Shown: positions 33,800 to 43,902 of the stretch, piece by piece
How positions within the stretch are numbered: position 1 is the first letter of the stretch
Layout of the letters: each line of letters starts with the position of its first letter
Made by a program: the position numbers and the translations under genes
Notes under the pieces: model-generated
Database searches by the model: none
The model's input: the letters and a program-made list of their open reading frames with translations, nothing else
What the model was told of the DNA's origin: nothing
Assembly (NCBI GenBank): GCA_015501595.1
Contig: JADNRX010000113.1
Span: forward strand, 62,001 to 126,000
Direction of reading: 5' to 3'
DNA from: Hymenopellis radicata
Taxonomy: Eukaryota; Basidiomycota; Agaricomycetes; Agaricales; Physalacriaceae
Length of the DNA stretch: 64,000 nucleotides

Positions 33800-34735
33800 C
33801 ATCAACCTTTTCGGACCCCAGAAACACCTTTTCACCCTTCCCGAGAGCATTTCCTCGCATCAGCACCGTCTCCGACGCCGATCTCGGCCCAGTCGCAGTC
33901 AGCGCTCTTCGACCAGTGGCGGGGTACTCTCTCGAAGCAGCGCTTACGAGTAGAACTGCGGCGGACATTTGATGGCGACGTGACTGGGCTGACAGGCATG
34001 CGATGTCTGGTGCTGTTAGGACAGGATGATGAAGCGCTCGACATGTGGTGTTCGGCGATGGCGGTAGCGGATTGGAGTGGCGGGATGACGACGAACGGGG
34101 TAGTCTTAGCTAGACAGCTGAGTCTGCTACTACTCTGAACGGTCGCCACAAAGTAAGTCAATCTGGTTTGTTGTTATCGACTGACTTCTGCTGTACAGAC
34201 CTGAAAATGCAGTGTCATCCCTTCAAACATTAGAGAAGCTGCTCCGGCATCCCCAGAGTAGTGTCCTTGTGCTGCAATATCTCTTACCAGGCGCTTCTAC
34301 TCCCTTCTCTCGACTTGTATCTTGGTTTATCCCAAGACATCTCCAAAATCCCGTCCTCATCTCATTTGCGACTGTTGCATTATGATCTATTCCACCACAT
34401 TGTCACCATTTCCATCCTTCCTCTCACCCAATTAGGCGCGCGCTTCCCTTTCGCGTACCTACAGTAACCTATCAGATTTCCATCTCACCCGACCACTGTC
34501 CCTCAAAGCGTGCGTGAATTTAGCCAACCTCTTGGCCCTCGTTCCTACGACGTCCGTGTTACCGGCTTATATTGGAATACTTTCCAACATCATGGCGCAC
34601 CAGGCTGCTGAGGAAAAAGGAGCGAAGGAAGCTACCAATTCTGATGACGAAGAAATAACTGTCACCGTCGTCCCGCACTTCAGCTCAGCTAAAACTCAAC
34701 CCTTGCCTCTGTTCGATTCAAGGACGCTTAAGTGA
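33800..34735 (+). pseudogene. Unidentified conserved-looking protein, frame-disrupted
   Basis: Coding-like segments follow one another with plausible splice sites. They read QSALFDQWRGTLSKQRLRVE, RTFDGDVTGLTGMRCLVLLG, then LSLLLL and a stop; after an intron LEKLLRHPQSSVLVLQYLLP, SRLVSWFIPRHLQNPVLISF and a TGA; then, in another frame, SLKACVNLANLLALVPTTSV and AYIGILSNIMAHQAAEEKG, ending at 34735. The helical, Leu-rich character suggests an armadillo/TPR-like protein, but I cannot name it. Two internal stops argue for a relic. Confidence 0.4.
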
Positions 34736-34929
34736 CTGAAGACCTTACCCTCCGTGCCTCACCTCACTTCTTTGATCATCCATGCAAAGTCATCGAAGGC
34801 GCTCATCCGCATTTTCCTTGCGTTAAGTAACTGGAGTTTGGTCATTGGAGAGAAATAATGTCTTGTTGATGGTATCTTCGGGCTGGATCCGCGATATTAG
34901 TTGATTTGTCTTACGCCCGAGTCCTTTGA

Positions 34930-36089
34930 GCAAGGATCAAAAACTCGATTTTGGATCAGAGATGCGGAGGAATGGCCATCGATGTTATGACTGCTAGCGG
35001 ATGCGTATACAGACTTGTTGTCCACGATGGGAGATGGCGAGTTCTTTGGCACGGGGAACAGCAAGACGAGGAATCCGCTGAACCTGAATGAGCTGACGCA
35101 ATGGACAAAGCAGCTCTTGAATACCGCATACGTCCTATATTGGCGGCCCAAGGATGGTGGCAGAACGGCGGCATCGGATGTATCATGTATGTTGTACTGC
35201 AGGGTTTGGGCGCGATGGGCGTCGGCGCGGCGGGAAGACAACGTGAGGGTTCTCGATCGACTCTGTCATTTGAGGGTATGTATGCCATACATGTACCCTA
35301 CAAAGTATGCCTCGGCGCCCTCCTTCGTCCACGGTATGTATTTCAAGATTTGTTAGGACGTGTTTACACTAACAAATTCCTTATTAGACTCGACGACCTC
35401 AAACTTTGTCGGGCATCAAGAGAAAAGGCCTTCTGGTTTCCTCTTTCAGGTATTACAATCTCCGTCGCTATATACGCTCGCCCGCTTCGCCCAACGTCAC
35501 TCCGGCGCGAAACGTGATGTCGGGTTCGACTGCGACTTCGAAGGCTCCCCGATGTCTTGCAGGATATTGCTAGAGGTGTCGTCTATGGAATGAAGGCCGT
35601 CTCACTGGTATGCTGCTTCTTGTCTGGTGAGATTAACAATTTGGTCCATTTCTGCTTGAACTAAAATATTTCTGTTAGACGACGCTCGGGTCCCACTAGG
35701 CAACGTACGAGGAGTCACGGCGATGCTCAAGAATGATCCTTATGCCGTCGTCAGGCTCCTGGGGGTAACGGCGGGCCCACCGGACGTTGTGTTGTGTGGA
35801 TTTCGGCGTATCCCCAGGAAATATCCGTCATTCCCGTTCCGCAGGAAGTCGCCAAGTGCGCCCCCACAGTATTATTTATTATATCTTTAGTGCACGGTGG
35901 ATTACCGACTCTCGAAGAGCCCAGCTCAACATGTAGAACACTGCACACGGACTTTGAAGCAGGAGCCTGCTGGTTATTTAGAAATGATACATTTTTTCGT
36001 TTATCGCAGTGTCCATACAGTATTTAGATCTCAAGATTTAAGTATACTGGATCTGATATCGATGACATCTGCATCAGCCGTTGACAGTG
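34930..36089 (+). other. Unidentified coding remnants
   Basis: A run near 35010-35170 (NSKTRNPLNLNELTQWTKQL, LNTAYVLYW) looks like a conserved helical protein segment. It is weakly reminiscent of the region just before a HECT ubiquitin-ligase domain, but I am not sure. LPDVLQDIARGVVYGMKAVS (about 35550-35610) is another open stretch. Frames change repeatedly, and no complete exon set is supportable. Confidence 0.25.
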
Positions 36090-36790
36090 TGGTTCGGAAA
36101 AGAGCATACTCGAATCTTTAGGACGATGTGTCAAATGGAATGCGAACGGCGGAAAGTCGGGTTCTGCGCACGCGGTGAGACTTTGTCTCTCATGTTCTGT
36201 TCTACACAATTCTAACATATCCAAAGACGACCGTTTCATCGCAAAGGAAATGTCCCGACCCGAGGTGAGACCGTGGAGACATTTGCTCCTGCCTAATTCG
36301 ACCTCGGCTGTTTCAGCTGATGTACGTCGAAATCCTTTACAGACCCTGCGAAGAAGCTGACGATACTTCCAGCGACCCACCCTTCTCGCGAAAGTGTTCG
36401 GCATCTACAAGCTCACTTTCCGAAAGACCGATCATGGATCAGGCCATGGGAAAGCGAAGTCGACTCAAATGAACTTGCTGGTCATGGAAAACAATGAACT
36501 CGTTGTGGGCATAGTCGACTACATTCGCACATATACGTGGGATAAGAAGTTGGAGAGCTGGGCGAAAGAATCCGCGTTCCTCGGAGGCGCTGGCAGAGGC
36601 GAGCCCACCATCGTCACACCCAGGCAGTATCGAAGGTTTATCAGCGCCATGGAGCGTTACTTCCCTCTCGTATTGTCTCACGTCCTCGTCCTCTTCCTAC
36701 GCATGATTTCTAATTACTCACATCTAGATACCTGACCGTTGGATGAATCAAAAAGACACACCGGAAGAAGAATCAAATACTCTAATAGAA
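36090..36790 (+). pseudogene. FAB1/PIKfyve-type phosphatidylinositol-3-phosphate 5-kinase, kinase-domain relic
   Basis: Segments match the C-terminal lipid-kinase domain of FAB1: SLGRCVKWNANGGKSGSAHA, intron, DDRFIAKEMSRPEV, then in a shifted frame ETVETFAPA, and [18 protein letters not shown]. The next segment, MNLLVMEN, is joined directly to [20 protein letters not shown], followed by [22 protein letters not shown], an intron and PDRWM. In intact FAB1 about 100 residues separate LLVMEN from [10 protein letters not shown]. They include the DLKGS catalytic motif and the activation loop. Here they are deleted in frame, so the product could not be an active kinase. The parent makes PI(3,5)P2 on endosomes and vacuoles. 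Confidence 0.8.
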
Positions 36791-36962
36791 CTGTGGCCCG
36801 ACAGGTAGGAGGCGGGGCTTTTTTTAACATATCTCACATCATTTTTTCTCTTCTGCGCATTACTGATTGACACTACACTGTTTTTACCCACTGCATCCTC
36901 ATCCTCATCATACTTATACCCTTCGCCAATCACTCATGTAATAATTGTATCAAAGTTCCATA

Positions 36963-37560
36963 TCAGACATACTTCGCCTTCTTGTTCGGTTGTGGGGTAC
37001 CCTTATCAACGTCCTTCCTCGTCTTGTCCTGGCTAGACCTCCACTGCTGCATGCGACGCAACGCCACAGCAACCAGCGCCCACGTCCGACTGGAGGCCGT
37101 TGAACGTTATGGCATTGTCGACCATGAGCGCCATATCCTCCTCGAGCGCCTCTATCGTCTCGTACTTGTCAGAATCCAGCTTGCCTCTGATCAGCCGCAG
37201 ATCTCGAGCGCGCTTTTTCGGAATGACATCGAAATACGTGGGAACGCCTAGAAGGACGGGGTCCACGGCCTGCCCGGAATACGAAGGAGCTAAAACATCA
37301 GGTTAAGCAAGACGGTTTTTACGATGAAACAAACGGACGACTTACACTGGGTCGTCCCTCAGTTTCGTCAGGATAGCCTGCATGCCACGCTTCTCCGCCC
37401 GCTTTCTCACTACGAGACGGGATCTCGTACATCCTGTACTCCACCTCGTTCCATGTCAGTCCGAGTCGCGAAATATAATCCCGCGTTAAACCCAGCTTCT
37501 CCTCCAGGGAAAGCCGTGCCGTGTAATTGATGATGATGATGATGATGATGGCAGTGGAAG
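36963..37560 (-). pseudogene. Bromodomain protein C-terminal fragment (possibly TAF2-like)
   Basis: On the minus strand, LEEKLGLTRDYISRLGLTWN and EVEYRMYEIPSR are followed, after a frame change, by KRAEKRGMQAILTKLRDDPV. After an intron the next exon reads AVDPVLLGVPTYFDVIPKKR, DLRLIRGKLDSDKYETIEAL and MALMVDNAITFNG, which is the bromodomain core (PxYFDVI ... LxxIRxKL ... NAxxFN). After a further frame change it ends ALRRMQQWRSSQDKTRKD ... NKKAKYV, with the stop at 36963-36965. Bromodomains read acetyl-lysine on histones. TAF2 is only a suggestion from the C-terminal position. Two frame breaks mark it as a relic. Confidence 0.55.
37530..37551 (+). repeat. (ATG/GAT)n microsatellite
   Basis: Seven to eight tandem GAT units just upstream, on the minus strand, of the bromodomain fragment. 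Confidence 0.8.
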
Positions 37561-37601
37561 GAGATCTTTAATAGTCAATCGCAACTCCGCAAGAAGTCGC
37601 A

Positions 37602-38380
37602 TCACCTATCCTCGTTTGTCCTCCACCGTCGCGGGGAGCTTGGACCGCGTACGTTTGGACTGAGGTTGGAGTGAAGACCACGAGGCAGAAGCAAAGACAA
37701 CATGACCGGTATCCAGCTGTTTCCGTTTGTGTGAAGCCCTGGGCTGGGAAGCGAGAGGAGAAGGGACATCCGGGGTTGTGGGATAGGACGGCCCTGAGGA
37801 CGTGCAAGGACTGAAAAGCGAACAGGGTCGTCCTTGCGATGATTGAACAGCTGGCGAGCGGCAGCGTCTCTCGTGGGTCCGCTACGAGAGCTGGTGGCAT
37901 CCTCGGCCATCCTGCGAAGGGTTGGAATGGGATCCCGCTCTAGATCGAACAGTTTGTGGGCCTGTTTGCCGACTGCTGCGCTAGTCGGGGAGACGGGGAC
38001 GATAATATTTTGAGGCGGCGAGAGAAATCATCTGGATCCGCTTCCTGTAGTGGACGTGAGACGATGACCTGGACCGACATGTTTGACCGTCTGGGAGATT
38101 GCGACGGCTTGGAAGATGGCTGGGGCGCGAGTTTTGGAGAACGTTCCGACTGAGCTGGGCGCTCTGGCCTGTCGCGAGGTTTGATGGCGCTGGGAAAACA
38201 ATGAGCAGAAAGTCTGAGAGCGGGAAAGGGCGCGCACGCTGCGTTCCGACCACGCAAGGCGATGAGTGTCTCGTCGAGGTCGGTGGGCTGTGGGTCTCTG
38301 GAGGAGTCCCGATGAAGGAGATCGCGTTCTTTACCTTTGCGCGAGGGTTTCTGAAAATCATTGATATATCGAAACCGGCG
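37602..38380 (-). CDS. Possible hydrophilic protein or its remnant, unrecognised
   Basis: The minus strand has two long open stretches. One is 37940-38380 (FRYINDFQKPSRKGKERDLL, LDETLIALRGRN, RRSNMSVQVIVSRPLQEADP). In another frame is LFDLERDPIPTLRRMAEDA, SRSGPTRDAAARQLFNHRKD (about 37950-37790). Composition is coding-like, Arg/Ser/Pro-rich and probably disordered. The 5' end runs into the minisatellite at 38381, where no unique start can be chosen. Function is unknown; a decayed gene is as likely as a live one. Confidence 0.3.
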
Positions 38381-38819
38381 GTCCCGCCTGTTTGAGGCAG
38401 CGAGTTCGTTCATTTGAAACGAAAACCATCGGAAATATAGAGGCAACGTCCAGATGGTCCCGCCTGTTTGAGGCAGCGAGTTCGTTCATTTGAAACGAAA
38501 ACCATCGGAAAGAGAGAGGCAACGTCCAGATGGTCCCGCCTGTTTGAGGCAGCGAGTTCGTTCATTTGAAACGAAAACCATCGGAAAGAGAGAGGCAACG
38601 TCCAGATGGTCCCGCCTGTTTGAGGCAGCGAGTTCGTTCATTTGAAACGAAAACCATCGGAAATATAGAGGCAACGTCCAGATGGTCCCGCCTGTTTGAG
38701 GCAGCGAGTTCGTTCATTTGAAACGAAAACCATCGGAAATATAGAGGCAACGTCCAGATGGTCCCGCCTGTTTGAGGCAGCGAGTTCGTTCATTTGAAAC
38801 GAAAACCATCGGAAATATT
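38381..38819. repeat. 76-bp minisatellite, about 5.8 copies
   Basis: Units start GTCCCGCCTGTTTGAGGCAG at 38381, 38457, 38533, 38609, 38685 and 38761, all exactly 76 bp apart. Units are nearly identical. The main variation is GGAAATATAG (units 1, 4, 5) versus GGAAAGAGAG (units 2, 3); the last unit reads GGAAATATTT. As 76 is not a multiple of three, the open frames through the array cycle and are not evidence of coding. Confidence 0.95.
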
Positions 38820-39429
38820 TGAGACAGAGACTCGATGCGGTGGTGATGGGATGAAAGTTCGTCGACCGAGGTCGGAGCTAGGTCAAGGGGTATCCGATCA
38901 CAGAATTTCTCAAAACGTCTGGTCTGTTTGATTGTGTTTACTTTGGAGGCTCAAACTTGTAGACAGGCAAAGCGTCCGCGTCAATCCTCGTGTAACTTTT
39001 GGTGTAGACCTCGGATAAATATTCGTAGTACATACATTTTATGTAACATATTTAAACAATTATTGGACAAGTAATGAGACTTGTCCGTACAGCGGTGAAC
39101 CATGTAGAAACAAAATGCGATATTTTCAACTTTTCACGTGATCAACGGAAATGACCGAGGAGCGCGTCGCGTCGCTACCGTCTACTATATCAAGAATAAC
39201 AATGATTTCACTCTAGGGCATTGCTGGTGAGTAGTCGTCGCCTTTAAGAGGCAGAACGAAGCCAAAACCAAGCGTGGAAAACGGAAAGACCGTGGCACAA
39301 GCGGCGAAAAGGGGTGATTGCCATTTTCGGATGATGATCATCGTTGCCATAATGATAATCTTTTGGAGACGGCGTGGCAGATTCTGTGATCCGATCCCCC
39401 CTTGACTCCTTGAGCTAGGTTCCGAACAA
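38820..39429. other. No supported gene
   Basis: This is A/T-richer sequence between the minisatellite and the hairpin, with one unconvincing minus-strand open frame (39213-39485). Confidence 0.4.
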
Positions 39430-39502
39430 GCCCCTTCTGCCGTTCCATGCCGCGATCCAAATAAACCAAATTTGGATCGCGGCATGGAACGGCAGAAGGG
39501 GC
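39430..39502. repeat. 32-bp perfect inverted repeat (hairpin) with 9-nt loop
   Basis: The arm at 39430-39461 (starting GCCCCTTCTGCCGTTCC) is exactly complementary to 39471-39502, with loop TAAACCAAA. No mismatch was seen, and no T-run follows it, so it is not a simple Pol III terminator. Confidence 0.9.
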
Positions 39503-39817
39503 CTGCATTTCCTCTCTACTCGACGCCGACGACCACTTGGCGACTCCGTCAAGTGGAGTAATTTATTCCTGGGACCTTTATCTATAATATCCTCCGTGCT
39601 TTTCTACTCTAATATATTGTCTTTCAACGTATACTCCGTGATTTAGCTGGGTGATCGTGCTGGTAGAGCACCAAGTAAGGAACTGCTTTTACATCCCAAT
39701 CACGTCGGTACGCGCCCAGATTTTAATGTAAGGCGTGTCTAACAGACATTGAACCATGAACAGGTCCATTCCAGCATTCTTAGTCCCTCAGTCCAGCTTA
39801 ATTAGTGTGTCGCCGTC
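39503..39817. other. No supported gene; 5' flank of the helicase fragment
   Basis: I see no gene here. A short stem GTGCTGGTAGAGCAC near 39658 resembles a tRNA D-arm, but nothing else of a tRNA is present. Confidence 0.4.
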
Positions 39818-40307
39818 ATGGCGCCTACTACTCCTCCTCGTCCATCAACCTCTTCCACTGCCCCGCCACCCCAGACTCCCGCCCGGCGTCGAAAAGACCC
39901 AGTGTCGAGTCGACTTCAGGGCATAAAACTTTCGCTCCTTGGTCACCTCTCTGTCGACTCTATCCGCTATGAGTTGATCAAAGCGCTTAACCTCGCCCGA
40001 GGACTGGCAAACGCACGCCATCCACCAAGTCCTGGAAGGATACGACTCCATGGTTCTAGCAGGTACCGGTTACGGCAAAAGTCTGCTATTCGAAGGGCTG
40101 TCCATCATGGCCAATCTCAAGCTGAAGAAGCTCCGAAAGTTAGTTATTGTCATCTGTCCGCTCAAGGCACTCGAACGCGACCAGGTACGTATTCACATTG
40201 ATTTTTTTAGCTATAGCTGACACTGAAGCAGGCCGAGCAAGCGAAAGCTAAGGGAATCGATACTCTCGTCATGCCGAGGAAGGGAACCAAAGTTCCTCGA
40301 TGGTCTT
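39818..40307 (+). pseudogene. RecQ-like helicase, N-terminal fragment
   Basis: An ATG at 39818 opens a Pro/Thr/Ser-rich N-terminus. It is followed by SIRYELIKALNL and, after a frame change, SPEDWQTHAIHQVLEGYDSM, VLAGTGYGKSLLFEGLSIM (Walker A TGYGKS) and KLVIVICPLKALERDQ (motif Ia). A normal intron follows (GTACGT ... AAGCAG), then [15 protein letters not shown]. Just beyond this the homology ends, where a reversed SCC2 fragment begins. Helicase motifs II-VI are absent. The frame break near 40000 and the truncation make it non-functional as a helicase. Confidence 0.7.
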
Positions 40308-41085
40308 GCTAGCTAGATCCTTGACGGATTCGTTCTCATCCAACATGCGCAAGACTAGATGAGTGCCGATCTCGACCTGCTGGGCAGCGTCTCGAGTCAC
40401 AGCGTAGTACGCTTTGAGAAGTTTGATGACCCTCTTTCTAACAGGATCCTAGCAAATGTGAATGTTAGTGCAGAACGGACGGATATTTAAGGACTCACAG
40501 CTATACGGTCGGCGATCTTTGGGAAATATCCGCTGGCAACCTCGAAACTGTTGAGCATGTACTTCCGTATCAACACATTGAGGATGGGGTTAAACTTCGA
40601 GTGCCGCAGATTCTGAATGGTTCCAATTTCCTCTGCATGTCGGTCGATCTTGGCCATTTCTTCCTGCGATCTAAGAGGGTCACAGTAAGCGAAATATACT
40701 CGAAAAGCGGACGACTTGCCTAACATCGAAGACATCGGACTGCGGATCCTTGCCGATACTTCGCAAAGCGCGCTTCAGTTTGTGACCGAACGGTCCAGTG
40801 CTCTGCTTGTCGGTGAGTCTTCATCGGAGGACATAGTCGTTGTAATGGTCTTGATGCCTAACTTGCGCGAGTTCATTCCCAAATGTCGCAGCGGTGAGTT
40901 GTTGTGCACTCTGGACAGGGAAATAAGTGACGGTCCATGGGCGAGGTATCTAGAACAGGACTTACATGGTACGGCGGATCTTCTGTTGACCGTTTCGCGT
41001 TGAAGTGGGAGGACACAGTCAAAAGTTTATCAAACTCATTCGCGTCGACACGACCGACGATCTTCTAACAGATTAGAGACAAAAG
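40283..41085 (-). pseudogene. Cohesin loader SCC2/NIPBL, HEAT-repeat fragment
   Basis: Minus-strand exons read KIVGRVDANEFDKLLTVSSH, then LKRALRSIGKDPQSDVFDV, MAKIDRHAEEIGTIQNLRHS, LIRKYMLNSFEVASGYFPKI followed by ADRIA, and finally [20 protein letters not shown] and [20 protein letters not shown] followed by EELWF. The run YFPKIADRIA ... [10 protein letters not shown] ... DEN(E)[15 protein letters not shown] is the hallmark HEAT segment of SCC2/Mis4/NIPBL. An internal stop follows NDYVLR near 40830, and the piece is cut at about 40283. The parent loads cohesin on chromatin and is essential, so an intact copy must exist elsewhere. Confidence 0.75.
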
Positions 41086-42449
41086 AGTTACTTTACAAAC
41101 AATGTAATCACCTCATCTGAAGGTTTCAGAAGCTTAAGGTTAGCATGGGTCACCGTCTTCGCTTCAGGTAGTAACCGCAATGGCAATAGGCATCGGGGAA
41201 CATGTCACCGTTGGTGCGGGTGCTGTGGATGGCGAGTCGGACGAAGAAGAAGAGGCGGAGGAGGAGCAGGAGGCTGTCCAAGATAGAGAGCGAAACTTGA
41301 AAGGCGTGGTCGTGTGGTCGTCATCTCCGGAACCCGATCTCACGAGAATTTTGCTGCTCCTTGCCAACTCGTTTAGCCGCCGAGATTCGATATGATTTTC
41401 CTATCATAATCCAGCCGTGTATCGGTGATTGAAGGATTGACGCGACTCGGACCAGAACTGAGAAAAGCCGACTGGAAGAACGGATCCCTATAAAAATTAT
41501 AGCGAACGCTTGCAAGGACCTCAGCAGGGGGCGAACCCCGTCTGTCTGGGTATACCACCAGACAGAAGACATAACCACTCTGTCATTGAGGACGTATGTC
41601 ATTGTGTTTGAGTCACATTGCAACATTTGACTATCCTCTCTCAGATTACATGGTAGGCTATTTTAACGCCGTACCTATCTTTTGCTCTTGTTCATGGTTT
41701 GCTTCGATATCAACTTGGGACAGTTCCCGCTGTTCAAGCGAATCCCTCCGAAGCGCGACAGACAAGCTGGAGATCATTAACGACCTGTATTCGGAAATTA
41801 TATGGACACTTCAGTACAAATTCCGTCTTCCTCCAGGTAAGTAACGTTTCTAGCAAGCATCTCTCTAAAAAAAGTGGGTATGCATAAACGCGTCGGGTCT
41901 ATAAATACACCTTAGCGTAATACATGCAAGTGGTGAGACAAGGTACACTGTTGTTCAAGAAGTTCTCGGATGCAGGCCTGAAATTCGTTCGTCAGGAGAC
42001 GCGTGCACATGGAACGGAGGACACCCACCGAGCCCCACAACTCCTTTGTGCACACGAGAGCATCACCTCAGGCTTGACGACACCACTCGTACACAACTAG
42101 GTGAACCAACAAGAATCAGATGGGAGGAAGGCGACCAAGCCGATTTTGAACCATACAGGACAAACAGCCCTGTGCTCCCAATTCTTTTCTTGTTTGAGAG
42201 CTGATTTGTACCGGCTGAAGAGCTCGCCAACTCTGAGGACACCGATGACGGTCTTGCAGCAAGTGAGCATAATTTCAGGTGCGGAGCGAGGAGCTCACCT
42301 TAAATCTTTTCGAGCGATCCCAGTCTGGGGGAGGAGGCTCGAACAGAGCGAAACGCGTAGATAGAGGCATAGTATCAACTGGAACCGGTCAATGTGGCAT
42401 CGCCTCTTGATCGGACCGCAATCTTTACTGCATCTTTCGCTCTTCCGCC
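41086..42449. other. No supported gene
   Basis: An acidic open stretch at 41180-41395 (VDGESDEEEEAEEEQEAVQD) and a few short frames are present. None has support as a gene. Confidence 0.4.
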
Positions 42450-43486
42450 ATGGATTCTGAACCCCAGCCCGACAACATCACCGACAGTCCTGACATTCAA
42501 AGACTGCGCTCCATCCCCTTGGATAAGGATCCTGGTCTGACGTGGCCGCACCAAATGCGTTACCAAGTACGCGTCTTGTTCTTTTTTCCCGCCGGAAGGG
42601 AATGACCCACTCCGACTTCAGGAAATAAAAATACGCCTTGGAGAGCGCAAGGCCCGTCTCCTCTTTTCCAAGCTGAAAGCCACGGACAAAGCGGACAAAG
42701 GGTGGAGGACTAAAGCGATCTGCACGGTTCGTACATCTATCGTCTGAGAGACATTTACCAAGTTAGCACAGAAATGTAGAGATCCTGAATTTAAGCCCAA
42801 TTTTACCTTCGTCTGTCCGTGTCAGTTTGTTCTCCACTCTGTATGTACACCGGTCGTCTTCTTCGGTATCCTGTTACTCAACGGCCTTCAGTCTTGTCTC
42901 AATGGATGTCGTCGTCAGTCGCATTGTAAGGCTAAGTTAAAGTACAAGAGACGAGTCTTACCTTTTATGTAGGTCCCGTTTGCCCTCAAGCCGATCAAAT
43001 GGGAGGCTTTCAGATGGTTCACATCAACTGGGTGTCCGCGGACTTCATCAAACAAGCTGTCGTCAAAAAAAACCGCAATGAGCGGTTTTTGAAGAAAACT
43101 GTCAGTCCTGAAAAGCAACGGGCTTACATCGAGCTTGCTACCGCTAAGCACGAACACCTTGTCGATAAACGGCCAGAGGTTCCGCAGCGTAAGCGGCCTC
43201 AGGGGCCGGACCCTGCCTGGTTTGCGGCAAGGCAAGTTGGAAGGATGACCGCTTCTCGTCCGTCTTGCAGCTTACCGCGTCGACGTCCACCAACTGGAAC
43301 TATTCATCGCCGGAGGAGGACCCCAGCAACTCAGAAGTCATGTCTGTTGATGAAGCGAGCGAAGGTGATAGCAATGATGCGGACGAGCGAAAGAAGTGGC
43401 AGGAGCTATTAGCATCAAAGCGGATGGACGTGTCGAAATATGTGGAACGGTACGGCCGTAATGCGCTGGTTTATGGCCACTGGTGA
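42450..43486 (+). CDS. RING-like zinc-finger protein, function unknown
   Basis: Six exons (42450-42566, 42622-42726, 42772-42840, 42892-42925, 42973-43235, 43271-43486) splice in frame to 267 residues. The middle carries regularly spaced Cys/His: KCRDPEFKPNFTFVCPCQFV, LHS, SCLNGCRRQSHCPVCPQ, giving a C...C-C...H..C...C...H-C..C pattern like a degenerate RING or cross-brace finger. The ending CPVCP is typical of the last RING pair. The N-terminus is short and acidic. The C-terminus is Glu/Asp-rich (SSPEEDPSNSEVMSVDEASE) and ends ERYGRNALVYGHW. The last intron (43236-43270) is only 35 nt, which is unusually short. An E3 ubiquitin-ligase role is possible but inferred only from the finger. The frame is undamaged. 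Confidence 0.65.
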
Positions 43487-43902
43487 ATGGTTTTTGGGAG
43501 GGTGGATAAAGGAGACTTTGAGGTTTACGGGAGATTACTGTTGTCATTGATGATTCAGAGTTTGAGAGGTGATGGCGCCCTGTTTCCTTGTCATATGTCG
43601 TAGATTCTACATCTTGTACTTTCAAGTCCGAGAAATCTCAGATCCATCCGTGGTGCTTGTCTCGTTGTGTCTCCCTTTTAGTGCCGTCTTCATGTCCTCC
43701 CCCCCTCCTGCGTCGGGTACCGGTTCATCTTCCGCCTCTTGCCTCTTTATCTCTATAGAGGTCCCCTCCGACACGATTCTAGAACCGACAAATTCGGAGA
43801 GATCCATACGGGTTATGCCGCTTATGCGAGAAGATGATGGTGAACACTGATCATTACAGTAACAGCCAAAGTAACACCTGCTGTCACCAAGACATTTTTA
43901 AT
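43487..43902. other. No supported gene
   Basis: This is the 3' flank of the zinc-finger gene and its intergenic region. Confidence 0.4.

Noticed and set aside
34990..35170. HECT ubiquitin ligase
   Set aside because: Only a short segment before the domain looks similar. No catalytic Cys region was seen.
38410..38750. Overlapping 62-codon open frames in the minisatellite
   Set aside because: They are the same repeat read in rotating frames because 76 is not a multiple of three.
38381..38819. CRISPR-like array
   Set aside because: Units are directly adjacent 76-bp tandem repeats without spacers, in eukaryotic DNA.
39640..39715. tRNA-like fold (GTGCTGGTAGAGCAC resembling a D-arm)
   Set aside because: No matching acceptor stem, anticodon arm or GGTTCGANTCC T-loop follows.
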